From Sulfurimicrobium sp031426915 (GTDB lineage Bacteria > Pseudomonadota > Gammaproteobacteria > Burkholderiales > Sulfuricellaceae), in the NCBI GenBank assembly GCA_031426915.1, contig JASJPB010000032.1, forward strand, positions 99,418 to 163,417: a stretch of 64,000 bases of DNA, read 5' to 3'. A program made the translations under genes and the position numbers. Below the pieces are notes generated by a model. It ran no database searches. It saw only the letters and a program-made list of their open reading frames with translations, and was not told the origin of the DNA. Positions 17,893-27,055 of this stretch are shown here, piece after piece; the first letter of the stretch is position 1, and each line of letters starts with the position of its first letter.

Positions 17893-18335
17893 AAATTGAC
17901 GTAAAAATCCTCGATCCGCGCATGCACCAGCAGTTGCCGGCCTATGCCACGCCCGGCGCAGCTGGGCTGGATCTGCGCGCCTGCCTGGCAGAGCCGCTGG
18001 TTTTGAACCCAGGACAAACCGAGCTGATTCCCACCGGAATCGCCATTCATCTGGCCGATCCCGGCTACGCCGCACTGATCCTGCCGCGCTCCGGCCTGGG
18101 TCACAAGCACGGCATCGTGCTGGGCAATTTGGTGGGGCTGATCGATTCCGACTATCAGGGCCAGCTTTTCGTTTCCTGCTGGAACCGCGGCCAGACGGCC
18201 TTCACCATCAACCCCTTGGAGCGTATCGCGCAACTGGTGGTGGTGCCGGTGTTGCAGGCCGAGTTCAATGTGGTGGATGAATTCGCGGACAGCGAGCGCG
18301 GCGCGGGCGGTTTCGGCAGCACCGGCAAGCATTGA
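17889..18335 (+). CDS. dut: Deoxyuridine 5'-triphosphate nucleotidohydrolase (dUTPase)
   Basis: The 148-residue protein has the trimeric dUTPase motifs: PGAAGLDLRA, RSGLGHKHG, GNLVGLIDSDYQG and the C-terminal GAGGFGSTG arm that closes the active site. It hydrolyses dUTP to dUMP, keeping uracil out of DNA. It overlaps coaBC by four bases. Confidence 0.96.
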   Translation: MKIDVKILDPRMHQQLPAYATPGAAGLDLRACLAEPLVLNPGQTELIPTGIAIHLADPGYAALILPRSGLGHKHGIVLGNLVGLIDSDYQGQLFVSCWNRGQTAFTINPLERIAQLVVVPVLQAEFNVVDEFADSERGAGGFGSTGKH

Positions 18336-18410
18336 CAGCGAAATAAACACCGTGCTCCCCATGCGCCCCACGGCGATACATTTTTTCATTATTTTTTAGA
18401 GTAACCGACC

Positions 18411-20972
18411 ATGCTAAAAGCTTATCGTGACCATGTCGCCGAGCGCGCAACGCAAGGTTTGCCGCCCTTGCCCCTTTCCCCCGAACAGACGGCTGCCCTG
18501 GTGGAGCTGCTGAAAGCGCCGCCGGCAGGAGAGGGCGATTTCCTGCTCGATTTGTTCGAGAACCACGTTCCGGCCGGCGTGGATCAGGCGGCTTTTGTCA
18601 AGGCGGCGTTCCTGTCTGATCTCGCCCAAGGCAAGGTGGAATCGCCGCTGATCTGCAAGCAGCATGCGGTGCAGCTGCTGGGCACCATGCTCGGCGGCTA
18701 CAACGTGGGCACCCTGATTTCACTGCTGGACGATGCCGCGCTGGCACCGGATGCGGTTCAGGCGCTGACTGGCACCACGCTGATTTTCGATGCCTTCCAT
18801 GACGTGACGGAGAAGGTGAAGGCGGGCAACAGCCACGCCAAGGCGCTGATGCAATCGTGGGCCGATGCCGAATGGTTCACCAGCAAGCCTGCACTGGCGC
18901 AAAGCATCCAATGCGTGGTGTTCAAGGTGGATGGCGAGACCAATACCGACGATCTCTCCCCCGCGCAGGCCGCGTGGTCGCGCCCCGACATTCCGCTGCA
19001 CGCCACGGAAATGCTGGTCAACAAGATGCCGGACGGGCTGGCGACCATCGCCAAATTGAAGGAAAAGGGACTGCCCCTGGCCTATGTGGGCGATGTGGTG
19101 GGCACTGGTTCCTCGCGCAAGTCCGCCATCAATTCGGTGCAGTGGTTCATGGGCGCCGACATTCCGCACATTCCCGGCAAGCGTACCGGCGGCATCGTGC
19201 TGGGCGGCAAGATCGCACCGATTTTCTTCAACACCGCCGAGGATTCGGGCGCGTTGCCGATCCAGTGCGACGTGTCCGCGATGAAGATGGGCGACGTCAT
19301 CACCATTTATCCCTATAAGGGCGAAGTCCATGACGCGGCCGGGAAAGTCGTCGCCAGCTTCAAGCTGGAACCGGTTACGCTGGCCGACGAGGCTCGCGCC
19401 GGCGGGCGCATTCCCCTCATCATCGGGCGCGGACTGACCGCCAAGGCGCGCGAGGCGTTGGGTCTGCCGCATTCCGACCTGTTCATTCAGCCTTCGCCGG
19501 TCAAGGATAGCGGCAAGGGTTACACCCTGGCGCAGAAGATGGTTGGCCGCGCTTGCGGCGTGGCCGGTGTCCGTCCGGGCACCTATTGCGAGCCCGCAAT
19601 GGCCTCGGTCGGCTCGCAGGATACCACCGGCGGCATGACCCGCGACGAGCTGAAGGAACTGGCCTGCCTGGGCTTTTCCGCCGATCTGGTGATGCAGAGC
19701 TTTTGCCATACGGCAGCTTACCCCAAGCCGGTGGACATCAAGTTGCAGCATACCCTGCCCGAATTCATGTCCTCGCGCGGCGGCGTATCCCTCAAACCGG
19801 GCGACGGGGTGATCCACTCCTGGCTCAACCGCATGCTGCTGCCTGATACCGTGGGCACCGGCGGCGATTCCCATACCCGCTTCCCGATCGGCATTTCTTT
19901 CCCCGCCGGTTCCGGGCTGGTGGCTTTCGCCGCCGCCATGGGTGCGATGCCGCTTGACATGCCTGAGTCGGTGCTGGTGCGTTTCAAGGGCGAGATGCAA
20001 CCTGGCATCACGCTGCGCGATCTGGTCAATGCCATTCCCTACGCAGCCATTCAGAAAGGCGATCTGACGGTGGGCAAGCAGGGCAAGAAGAACGTTTTCT
20101 CGGGACGCATCCTCGAAATCGAGGGCTTGCCCCAGCTGAAAGTCGAGCAGGCGTTCGAGCTCTCCGACGCTTCCGCCGAACGTTCCGCCGCGGCCTGCAC
20201 GGTGCGCCTCGACAAGGCGCCGGTGATCGAGTATCTCAACTCCAATATAGTGTTGCTGGAAAACATGATCGAAAACGGCTACCAGGATGCTCGCACCCTG
20301 CAACGCCGCATCGACGCCATGAAGGCCTGGCTGGCCAAGCCCGAGCTGATGCAGCCCGATGCCGACGCGGAATACGCTTACGTGCTGGAGATTGATCTCA
20401 GCCAGATCAAGGAGCCGCTGGTGGCCTGCCCCAACGATCCGGACGATATCAAGCCGCTGTCCGCCGTGGCCGGGGACAAGATCGACGAGGTCTTCATCGG
20501 CAGTTGCATGACCAATATCGGCCATTACCGTGCCGCATCCAAGGTGCTGGAGGATGCGGGCCTGATCCCGACCAAGCTATGGGTCGCGCCGCCGACCCGC
20601 ATGGACGAAGCGCAGTTGCGCGAAGAGGGCATATACGGCATTTTCGGCCGCGCCGGCGCGCGCATGGAAATGCCCGGCTGTTCCCTGTGCATGGGCAACC
20701 AGGCGCGGGTAGCGGATCGCGCCACGGTGTTTTCCACCAGCACCCGCAACTTTGATAACCGCATGGGCAAGGATGCCCGCTGCTATCTGGGTTCGGCTGA
20801 ACTTGCGGCGGTGTGCGCCCGCATGGGGAAAATCCCCAGCGTGGAGGAATATCTGGTCATGGTGAAGGACAAAATTGCGCCCCTGGCGGACAATATTTAT
20901 CGCTACCTCAACTTCAACCAGATGGAAAGCTATGCCCACAAGGGCAAGGTGATTCCGCTGGCGCAGGTTTAA
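18411..20972 (+). CDS. acnB: Bifunctional aconitate hydratase 2 / 2-methylisocitrate dehydratase
   Basis: The 853-residue protein has the AcnB layout (HEAT-like N-terminal domain, then the swivel domain, then the catalytic domains), close to the E. coli length of 865. Iron-sulfur cysteines are seen in FIGSCMTNIGHYRAAS and MPGCSLCMGNQA. It isomerises citrate to isocitrate in the TCA cycle, supplying Icd, encoded at 25.3 kb. A gst-like gene follows after 13 bases. The 75-base upstream gap shows no clear regulator site. Confidence 0.96.
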   Translation: MLKAYRDHVAERATQGLPPLPLSPEQTAALVELLKAPPAGEGDFLLDLFENHVPAGVDQAAFVKAAFLSDLAQGKVESPLICKQHAVQLLGTMLGGYNVGTLISLLDDAALAPDAVQALTGTTLIFDAFHDVTEKVKAGNSHAKALMQSWADAEWFTSKPALAQSIQCVVFKVDGETNTDDLSPAQAAWSRPDIPLHATEMLVNKMPDGLATIAKLKEKGLPLAYVGDVVGTGSSRKSAINSVQWFMGADIPHIPGKRTGGIVLGGKIAPIFFNTAEDSGALPIQCDVSAMKMGDVITIYPYKGEVHDAAGKVVASFKLEPVTLADEARAGGRIPLIIGRGLTAKAREALGLPHSDLFIQPSPVKDSGKGYTLAQKMVGRACGVAGVRPGTYCEPAMASVGSQDTTGGMTRDELKELACLGFSADLVMQSFCHTAAYPKPVDIKLQHTLPEFMSSRGGVSLKPGDGVIHSWLNRMLLPDTVGTGGDSHTRFPIGISFPAGSGLVAFAAAMGAMPLDMPESVLVRFKGEMQPGITLRDLVNAIPYAAIQKGDLTVGKQGKKNVFSGRILEIEGLPQLKVEQAFELSDASAERSAAACTVRLDKAPVIEYLNSNIVLLENMIENGYQDARTLQRRIDAMKAWLAKPELMQPDADAEYAYVLEIDLSQIKEPLVACPNDPDDIKPLSAVAGDKIDEVFIGSCMTNIGHYRAASKVLEDAGLIPTKLWVAPPTRMDEAQLREEGIYGIFGRAGARMEMPGCSLCMGNQARVADRATVFSTSTRNFDNRMGKDARCYLGSAELAAVCARMGKIPSVEEYLVMVKDKIAPLADNIYRYLNFNQMESYAHKGKVIPLAQV

Positions 20973-20985
20973 CAGGGAGCGGTTG

Positions 20986-21594
20986 ATGAAACTTATTATG
21001 TCCCTGACTAGTCCCTTCGCGCGCAAGGTGCGCGTGGTGCTGGCGGAAAAACGCATCGACTACGAGCCGGTGGTCGATATTCCCTGGGAGCCGACCACCC
21101 GCGTACCGGAGTACAACCCGCTCGGCAAGGTGCCGGTGCTGGCGATGGATGACGGCAGCACTTTGTTCGATTCGCGCGTGATCGTGGAATACCTCGATCA
21201 TCTCACTCCGGTTTCGCCATTACTGCCCAAGGAGCACCGTCCGCGTATCGCGGTGCGGCGCTGGGAAGCGCTGGCGGATGGCGTGACGGAATCGGCCGCC
21301 ACCATTTTTCTGGAGAAAAAACGGCCCGAGATCAAGCAGGACGCAGAATGGATCGTGCGCCAGGAAGGACAAGTTTTTCGCGGTCTGGAAGCCATGTCGG
21401 AGGAACTGGGGGAAAAAACCTGGTGTACCGGCGATTTTTTCACACTGGCGGATATCGCCGTGGGCTGCGCGCTGGGTTACCTGGATTTTCGTTTTCCTCA
21501 TATCCAGTGGCGCGAGGCGCACCCGAACCTGGGTAAACTGGCAGAGAAACTGGCCCAACGTCAGTCATTCAAGGACACGGTGCCACTGGGGTGA
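20986..21594 (+). CDS. Glutathione S-transferase family protein
   Basis: The 202-residue protein has an N-terminal thioredoxin-like GST domain (MKLIMSLTSPFARKVRVVL, NPLGKVPVL with the cis-Pro, LFDSRVIVEYLD) and a helical C-terminal domain with FTLADIAVGCALGYLD, the capping-box motif. It resembles the YibF/GST subgroup with a Ser-Pro near the N-terminus as likely activating residue. The start is the ATG at 20986 with GGGAG upstream; a TTG just before is less likely. It lies immediately downstream of acnB. The substrate is unknown. Confidence 0.88.
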   Translation: MKLIMSLTSPFARKVRVVLAEKRIDYEPVVDIPWEPTTRVPEYNPLGKVPVLAMDDGSTLFDSRVIVEYLDHLTPVSPLLPKEHRPRIAVRRWEALADGVTESAATIFLEKKRPEIKQDAEWIVRQEGQVFRGLEAMSEELGEKTWCTGDFFTLADIAVGCALGYLDFRFPHIQWREAHPNLGKLAEKLAQRQSFKDTVPLG

Positions 21595-21637
21595 AGTCTT
21601 TAGAAGCAGATCGTTGCTCGTTGTTGGGGTGAGTCAT

Positions 21638-22102
21638 ATGCGCTACTTCCTTGTTGTGCTGGCTGGTCTGTGGTTTGTGCCTTGTGCGTGGGCTGACACC
21701 GTTTACAAGTGTTTCGACGCAAATGGCCGGGTCGTCTACCAGTCGCAGTCTTGTGCCAGCACCCATCTGAAGGACGGTGGGCAGGTTGAGTCCCCGGCTG
21801 GGGCGCCCCCGGAGGAGGTCGAGCGAATCAAGGCCGAGACGGAAAAAACGCGAGTTCGCCTGGAAACAAAGAAAAAGGCTGATGAGGAAGCCGAGGCCAA
21901 GGTACGGCAACAGGAACTGGAGGAGCGCAAGGTCCAGGCGCTGGAACGCCAGGCTCGGGCAGCGGAAGAGCAGGCACGTGTTGCGGAAGAGGGGGCCAGG
22001 ACGCCCAAGCTTATTGTCGTTCCCGCGCGTCCCCAGGTCGTCAAGCCCCGTCCGCCGCATCCATCACAGCGCTGCGCTCCGGGCGACCGGGGCTGCAAGT
22101 AG
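21638..22102 (+). CDS. DUF4124 domain-containing exported protein
   Basis: The 154-residue protein has a signal peptide (MRYFLVVLAGLWFVPCAWA) followed by the DUF4124 motif DTVYKCFDANGRVVYQSQSC, a small beta domain common in beta- and gammaproteobacterial envelope proteins. A long charged coiled-coil of Glu/Lys/Arg (residues 60-125) and a Pro/Arg-rich tail with two cysteines follow. I chose the ATG at 21638 because the signal peptide begins there. The function is unknown. It converges with mnmA, with three bases between them. Confidence 0.88.
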   Translation: MRYFLVVLAGLWFVPCAWADTVYKCFDANGRVVYQSQSCASTHLKDGGQVESPAGAPPEEVERIKAETEKTRVRLETKKKADEEAEAKVRQQELEERKVQALERQARAAEEQARVAEEGARTPKLIVVPARPQVVKPRPPHPSQRCAPGDRGCK

Positions 22103-22105
22103 GCG

Positions 22106-23170
22106 CTATGCCCGGATGACTCCCCCTCCGAGACAGACCTCGCTTTCATACACTACCACTGATTGCCCCGGTGTCACCGCCCATTGTGGTGCGGCAAATT
22201 CGACCTCACATCCGTCGTCATTGATATTGCTCAGGGCGCAGGCAGCATCTGCCTGGCGATAGCGCGTCTTGGCGGCATAGACCCATTGCGGGTGGGGCGC
22301 CGTGCCGCTGATCCAGTTTAAATCCGCTGCGCTGAGGGCGGGTTTAAGCAGCAGCGGATGGTCATGGCCCTGCACCACGATGAGCGTATTGCTGGCCATA
22401 TCCTTCCCGGCCACGAACCACGGTTCGCCCTGGCCGCCGATGCCCAGGCCCTGGCGCTGGCCTATGGTGTAATAAGCCAGGCCCTGATGCTCGCCCATCA
22501 GCTTGCCCTCCGGGGTTTGCATGGGGCCGGGCTGCTTGGGCAGATAACGTTGCAGAAATTCGCGGAACGGGCGTTCGCCGATGAAGCAGATGCCGGTACT
22601 GTCTTTCTTGGCGAACACCGGAAGCCCTGCTGCTTCGGCCATTTTCCGCACTTCCCGTTTGTACAGGCCGCCCAGCGGGAATAGGGTTTTGGAGAGCTGG
22701 GCCTGGTTGAGGCGGTAGAGAAAATAGCTCTGGTCCTTGGTGCCGTCCTCCGCTTTCAATAATTCAAATTTGCCGAAACGCTCGCGCACCCGCGCATAGT
22801 GGCCGGTGGCGATTTTTTCCGCACCGAGGGCCAGCGCATGGTCGAGGAAAGCCCTGAATTTGATTTCCGAATTGCACAGCACGTCGGGGTTAGGGGTGCG
22901 GCCGGCCTGATATTCCTGCAGGAATAGCGCGAACACACGTTCCTTGTATTCCTGAGCGAAATTGACCGCTTCCACCTCGATGCCGATCTTGTCGGCCACC
23001 GCCAGCACATCCATGAAGTCCTGTTTGGCGGGGCAGTAGCCGTCATCGCCGTCGTCGTCCTCCCAGTTCTTCATGAACAGGCCGATGACTTCATAACCTT
23101 GCTGTTTCAGGAGCTGGGCTGCTACGGCCGAATCCACGCCGCCCGACATGCCGACTACCACTTTACTCAT
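22106..23170 (-). CDS. mnmA: tRNA-specific 2-thiouridylase MnmA
   Basis: The 354-residue protein has the PP-loop motif VVVGMSGGVDSAVAA and the two catalytic cysteines, Cys99 in NPDVLCNSEIKF and Cys195 in STGICFIGERPF. It thiolates U34 of tRNA-Lys, -Glu and -Gln, with sulfur relayed from IscS. The start at 23170 overlaps the end of the upstream gene by eight bases; an ATG five codons earlier is also possible. It is third in a nudJ-(unknown)-mnmA operon. Confidence 0.96.
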   Translation of the reverse strand: MSKVVVGMSGGVDSAVAAQLLKQQGYEVIGLFMKNWEDDDGDDGYCPAKQDFMDVLAVADKIGIEVEAVNFAQEYKERVFALFLQEYQAGRTPNPDVLCNSEIKFRAFLDHALALGAEKIATGHYARVRERFGKFELLKAEDGTKDQSYFLYRLNQAQLSKTLFPLGGLYKREVRKMAEAAGLPVFAKKDSTGICFIGERPFREFLQRYLPKQPGPMQTPEGKLMGEHQGLAYYTIGQRQGLGIGGQGEPWFVAGKDMASNTLIVVQGHDHPLLLKPALSAADLNWISGTAPHPQWVYAAKTRYRQADAACALSNINDDGCEVEFAAPQWAVTPGQSVVVYESEVCLGGGVIRA

Positions 23171-23714
23171 CCGGTTCTGCTCCATTCATCCATTCCTGCA
23201 GGGGGAAAATGACCGCTGCATGGCCACTGTCGAAGAACCAGGAATCTACCACGAATTCGCGTCCGCTTTCCCGTTCCGCGATGCGTGAGGACCAGTGTTC
23301 GATGACGATCAGCGGCGCACGCCTGACCGGTTCAAGTGTAGTGTGGAATTTCAGCCAGCCGCGCTCTTCCATCAGGTTCAGGTAAAGCGTGTTGTTGCGG
23401 GAATGGTCGATGCAATCCATGCGCCCATCCACTCCGTCATCGGCTATGTTTCGTCCCCGGTCGCGGAAAACGGGTGTTTGTTGTCCTGCGAAAATTTGCA
23501 GCAAGCCGACCGCTTCGGCAATGGCGTTCCGCTCTTCTTCCGCGTTTTCGACCCAGGCGAACAGCATGTGAACACGTGACAGCTCCGCACCGCGCAGGTG
23601 AACCGTGCCCTGGGTGGCGCAGCCGTAGTTGTAACAGATCGAGAGTTCATCCGCTTCCCCCGTGAGGGCAAAGCCCCATAGCGCCAGTGCGAGCAGAAAA
23701 CGCCCCATGCTCAT
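23163..23714 (-). CDS. Exported protein of unknown function between nudJ and mnmA
   Basis: I do not recognise this 183-residue protein by name. It has a signal peptide (MSMGRFLLALALWGFALTGEA) and a mature domain starting DELSICYNYGCATQGTVHL, with two cysteines that could pair, and a later acidic RMDCIDHSRNN segment. It lacks further membrane helices. The start overlaps the nudJ stop as ATGA, and the end overlaps the mnmA start, so all three are tightly coupled. Confidence 0.85.
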   Translation of the reverse strand: MSMGRFLLALALWGFALTGEADELSICYNYGCATQGTVHLRGAELSRVHMLFAWVENAEEERNAIAEAVGLLQIFAGQQTPVFRDRGRNIADDGVDGRMDCIDHSRNNTLYLNLMEERGWLKFHTTLEPVRRAPLIVIEHWSSRIAERESGREFVVDSWFFDSGHAAVIFPLQEWMNGAEPDE

Positions 23715-24157
23715 GTGCGATGGATGATGATGTCGAGCGGAAAGCGCTTGCCGGCGAGGTGGTCTTCAATACATTGCAGCACCAGGGGGCTGCGGTGGCG
23801 CGCACGGGTGGCGCGGATTTCGTCCGGCGAGAGCCAGACAGAGCGAATGATGCCTGCGTCCAGGGCTTGTCCGGGGGCATGGGAGATGGCCGGACCGGTG
23901 AAGGCGAAACGCAGGTAGGTAATGTCCTTGCGCGGGTGGCGCCAGCTATAGATGCCAAGCAGCGACTGCGGGGAAAAAGTATAAGCGGTTTCTTCCTGTG
24001 CTTCGCGAACGACGCCCTCGATCAAGGTTTCATCGGGCTCCCAGTGGCCGGCCGGTTGGTTGAACATCGGGCCCTCGTCGGTATCTTCTTCCACCAGGAG
24101 AAACTTGCCATCCTGCTCGATGACGGCGGCGACAGTTACATTGGGTTTCCAGATCAT
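23711..24157 (-). CDS. nudJ: NUDIX hydrolase, NudJ-like
   Basis: The 148-residue protein contains a full Nudix box, GHWEPDETLIEGVVREAQEE, matching G-x5-E-x7-REUxEExGU apart from the final position. It begins MIWKPNVTVAAVIEQDGKFL as NudJ proteins do. E. coli NudJ removes phosphate from nucleoside tri- and diphosphates and thiamine pyrimidine pyrophosphate, and its gene lies directly upstream of mnmA; the same order here supports the name. It is first in the operon. Confidence 0.88.
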   Translation of the reverse strand: MIWKPNVTVAAVIEQDGKFLLVEEDTDEGPMFNQPAGHWEPDETLIEGVVREAQEETAYTFSPQSLLGIYSWRHPRKDITYLRFAFTGPAISHAPGQALDAGIIRSVWLSPDEIRATRARHRSPLVLQCIEDHLAGKRFPLDIIIHRT

Positions 24158-24286
24158 GAATCGACTCGACAGATAAAAAAGAAGAAGGAAAAAGCTCGAA
24201 TTTTATCGTATTTGCGCCATATGCTGGCGTAAACGTGAGTGGAGGGGTGTGCAGTGTTTTCCCCTGTCATGGGGGAAGGGCAAATA

Positions 24287-24319
24287 AAAAAGGCAGGGCC
24301 TTCATGCCCCTGCCTTTTT
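24287..24319 (-). terminator. Rho-independent terminator after the Ala/Lys-rich gene
   Basis: A stem AAAAAGGCAGGG / CCCTGCCTTTTT with a nine-base loop lies 17 bases past the stop of the minus-strand gene 24337. A- and T-runs on both sides would let it work in both directions. Confidence 0.8.
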
Positions 24320-24336
24320 CAGTGCCTGGAGGCTGA

Positions 24337-24585
24337 TTACTTGGCGGCGGGAGCGGCGGCGGCAGGAGCAGCAGCGGCTTCAGCAGGGGCTGCTTCGGCT
24401 TTCTTGGCTTTTTTGGCTTTCTTGGTTTTTTTGGCCGGCTTGGCGGCAGGGGCGGCTTCGGTAGCAGCAGGAGCAGCGGCAGCAGCAGCAGGGGCGGCAG
24501 CAGAAGCAGCGACGTCAGCGGCAACGGCGGAGAAAGTAACAGCAGCGAAAACAGCAGCGATCAAGGCGGACAAAATTTTGCTCAT
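24337..24585 (-). CDS. Small Ala/Lys/Pro-rich exported protein
   Basis: The 82-residue protein has a signal peptide (MSKILSALIAAVFAAVTFSAVAA region) and a mature part made almost only of Ala, Pro, Lys, Glu and Thr, with a central basic block (AKKTKKAKKAKKAEA) between two Ala/Pro stretches. The composition recalls acid-shock-type and histone H1-like basic proteins, but there is no diagnostic motif. AGAGGAAC precedes the ATG and a terminator follows, so it is probably a real monocistronic gene. The low-complexity DNA (repeated GCAGCAGC-type triplets) makes its length prone to slippage. Confidence 0.75.
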   Translation of the reverse strand: MSKILSALIAAVFAAVTFSAVAADVAASAAAPAAAAAAPAATEAAPAAKPAKKTKKAKKAKKAEAAPAEAAAAPAAAAPAAK

Positions 24586-24682
24586 GATAGTTCCTCTATA
24601 AATTGATTTTAGGTTTATGCAGCACTTTTTGCGGGTGCTGAGTCATTAACGCGATCAATTTGACGGTGGTTGACAGGAACAG

Positions 24683-25228
24683 TCACTTTCTTGACATTGG
24701 AATGGCGCGTCTTTCGCCGCAGGCCAGTCCAGCGAGGGTCCATTCGCCGATGCTATAACGAATCAGGCGCAGGGTGGGATGGCCCACCTTGGCCGTCATC
24801 CTGCGCACCTGCCGGTTCTTTCCTTCGCGAATCGTAAGTTCGATCCAGACGGTGGGAATTTCCTTGCGGAAGCGTATGGGCGGATTGCGCGGCCATAGCG
24901 CAGGCGGCTCCGGGATGATTCTTGCCGTTGCGGGCTGGGTGATGAAGTCGCCCAGGTCGACGCCGTGACGCAGTTTCTCCAGTGCTTCCTCAGTGGGAAT
25001 CCCTTCCACCTGCGCCCAATAGGTCTTGGGCTGCTTGTGGCGGGGGTGGCTGATTTTGTGTTGCAGGCCACCATCATCGGTTAGAATTAACAGTCCTTCG
25101 CTGTCCGTGTCCAGTCTGCCGGCAGGGTAAATGCCGGGAATCGGCAGATAATCCTTGAGGGTGGGGTGCATGCCGTCGCTGCTGAACTGGCAGATGACAC
25201 CGTAGGGCTTGTTGAAGAGGATGAGCAT
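24683..25228 (-). CDS. rluE: 23S rRNA pseudouridine synthase, RluE family
   Basis: The 181-residue protein has the RsuA/RluB/E/F catalytic motif YPAGRLDTDSEGLLILTDDG (catalytic Asp in RLD) and GKNRQVRRMTAKVGHPT. It lacks an N-terminal S4 domain, as RluE does. RluE converts U2457 of 23S rRNA in E. coli. It is divergent from icd, as in E. coli, which supports the specific name. Confidence 0.88.
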   Translation of the reverse strand: MLILFNKPYGVICQFSSDGMHPTLKDYLPIPGIYPAGRLDTDSEGLLILTDDGGLQHKISHPRHKQPKTYWAQVEGIPTEEALEKLRHGVDLGDFITQPATARIIPEPPALWPRNPPIRFRKEIPTVWIELTIREGKNRQVRRMTAKVGHPTLRLIRYSIGEWTLAGLACGERRAIPMSRK

Positions 25229-25316
25229 GTTTTTCGAGAATGGACAGGATTGTCAGGGGATTGTAACCGCACCACCCTGCAAATCCTGTCTGTTTTTCTT
25301 TTTGTAGGAGCGATAC

Positions 25317-26555
25317 ATGTACCAGCACATCAAGGTGCCTGCCACAGGCGAGAAAATCCGGGTCAACGCTGACTTTTCCCTGAATGTTCCGGATTGTCCC
25401 ATCATCCCTTATATTGAAGGCGACGGTACCGGCATCGATATCAGCCCGGTCATGATCAAGGTGGTGAATGCGGCGGTTGACAAGGCCTATGGCGGAAAGC
25501 GCAAGATTGCCTGGATGGAGGTCTTTGCCGGCGAGAAGGCAACCAGGGTTTACGATGCGGATACCTGGCTGCCGGATGAGACGGTGGCGGCGGTGCGCGA
25601 GTACGTGGTCTCGATCAAGGGGCCGCTCACCACGCCCGTTTCCGGCGGCATTCGTTCGCTCAACGTGGCTTTGCGCCAGATGCTGGATCTGTATGTCTGC
25701 CTGCGCCCGGTACGGTATTTCCAGGGCGTACCCAGCCCGGTGAAGCACCCGGAGCGCGTCGAGATGGTGATCTTTCGTGAAAACACAGAGGACATCTACG
25801 CGGGGGTGGAGTGGGAAGCCGGTTCGGCCGAAGTGAAAAAAGTGATCGAGTTCCTGCAGCAGGAAATGGGCGTGAAGAAAATCCGCTTTCCAGAAAGCTC
25901 GTCCATCGGCATCAAGCCGGTTTCCGTCGAGGGCAGCGAACGCCTGATCCGCAGAGCGATCCAGTATGCCATTGACAACAAGCGCAAGTCGGTAACGCTG
26001 GTGCACAAGGGCAATATCATGAAGTTCACCGAAGGTGGATTCAAGAAGTGGGGCTACGAACTGGCCGCACGCGAATTCGGCGCCGAATTGCTCGACGGCG
26101 GGCCGTGGATGAAACTGCCTAATGGCATCGTGATCAAGGACGTGATTGCCGATGCCTTCCTGCAGCAGATTTTGCTGCGCCCCGAGGAGTACGATGTTAT
26201 CGCCACACTGAACCTCAACGGGGATTATATTTCCGACGCGCTGGCGGCGGAGGTGGGCGGAATCGGTATTGCGCCAGGGGCGAATCTGTCGGATTCAATC
26301 GCGATGTTCGAGGCGACTCATGGCACGGCGCCGAAGTATGCCGGCAAGGATTACGTAAATCCCGGTTCGATCATTTTGTCAGCGGAAATGATGCTGCGCC
26401 ACATGGGATGGACCGAGGCAGCGGATCTCATCATCAAGGCGATGGATGGGGCGATAGCAGAGAAGAAGGTGACTTACGACTTCGCCCGTCTGATGGAGGG
26501 CGCGACACAGGTTTCCTGTTCCGCTTTTGGCGAGGCGATGATTCGGGCCATGTAA
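25317..26555 (+). CDS. icd: NADP-dependent isocitrate dehydrogenase
   Basis: The 412-residue protein has the substrate site RSLNVALRQMLDLYVCLRPVRY (Ser phosphorylation position as in E. coli Icd Ser113), FRENTEDIYAGVEW and the C-terminal GTAPKYAGKDYVNPGSIIL NADP-site region. It oxidises isocitrate to 2-oxoglutarate. The length matches E. coli Icd (416). The 88-base divergent gap with rluE holds no clear operator. A shared bidirectional terminator separates it from cspA. Confidence 0.96.
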   Translation: MYQHIKVPATGEKIRVNADFSLNVPDCPIIPYIEGDGTGIDISPVMIKVVNAAVDKAYGGKRKIAWMEVFAGEKATRVYDADTWLPDETVAAVREYVVSIKGPLTTPVSGGIRSLNVALRQMLDLYVCLRPVRYFQGVPSPVKHPERVEMVIFRENTEDIYAGVEWEAGSAEVKKVIEFLQQEMGVKKIRFPESSSIGIKPVSVEGSERLIRRAIQYAIDNKRKSVTLVHKGNIMKFTEGGFKKWGYELAAREFGAELLDGGPWMKLPNGIVIKDVIADAFLQQILLRPEEYDVIATLNLNGDYISDALAAEVGGIGIAPGANLSDSIAMFEATHGTAPKYAGKDYVNPGSIILSAEMMLRHMGWTEAADLIIKAMDGAIAEKKVTYDFARLMEGATQVSCSAFGEAMIRAM

Positions 26556-26570
26556 TTGAATAGGCATAAA

Positions 26571-26600
26571 AAAAGCCCGTGGCGCAAGCCACGGGCTTTT
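26571..26600. terminator. Bidirectional terminator between icd and cspA
   Basis: A perfect 13-pair stem including AGCCCGTGGC / GCCACGGGCT with a four-base GCAA loop, flanked by A-run and T-run, serves the convergent icd and cspA genes. Confidence 0.9.
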
Positions 26601-26618
26601 GTCATTCCGAGACTGGTA

Positions 26619-26822
26619 TTAGGCAGCTTGAATGTTGGATGCTTGCTTGCCCTTAGGACCTTGGGTCACTTCGAATTGGACCTTTTGGCCTTCCTTCAGG
26701 GTCTTGAAACCACCCATCTGGATGGCGGAGAAGTGCGCGAACAGATCTTCGCTGCCGTCATCAGGAGTGATAAAACCAAAACCTTTAGCGTCGTTAAACC
26801 ATTTTACGGTACCAGTTGCCAT
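26619..26822 (-). CDS. cspA: Cold shock protein, CspA family
   Basis: The 67-residue protein is a single cold shock domain with RNP1 KGFGFITP and RNP2 DLFAHFSAI, starting MATGTVKWFNDAKGFGF. It binds single-stranded RNA and DNA as an RNA chaperone. About 230 bases separate it from clpS on the other strand; part of this is likely its 5' untranslated leader. Which csp paralogue this is, and whether it is cold-induced, cannot be told from sequence. Confidence 0.93.
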   Translation of the reverse strand: MATGTVKWFNDAKGFGFITPDDGSEDLFAHFSAIQMGGFKTLKEGQKVQFEVTQGPKGKQASNIQAA

Positions 26823-27055
26823 TGCATGCTTCCTTAAAAAATTACGGGCTCAAACCCAATGAATATGTTTGAAATTCAAGACCGCAAACGGCCAGACCGG
26901 TACTGCAGAAAACTTGAAGCCAAACACAGTCGACTTTTTACGTCCAATATGACGGCAAGTCAAGCTTTTTCGAAATACATTCAAATATGGCCGAGCGCAC
27001 TTGAAATATTCAGCATTAGCGTCACAATTGTAGATATCAAACGAGTGTGACGAGC

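Noticed and set aside
18720..20525. 601-residue minus-strand frame opposite acnB
   Set aside because: The plus-strand acnB is certain, and this frame has no signal, domain or ribosome site that would favour it.
24337..24585. Ala/Lys-rich gene as a non-coding low-complexity tract
   Set aside because: A good ribosome site, a proper signal peptide and a terminator right after the stop favour a real small gene.
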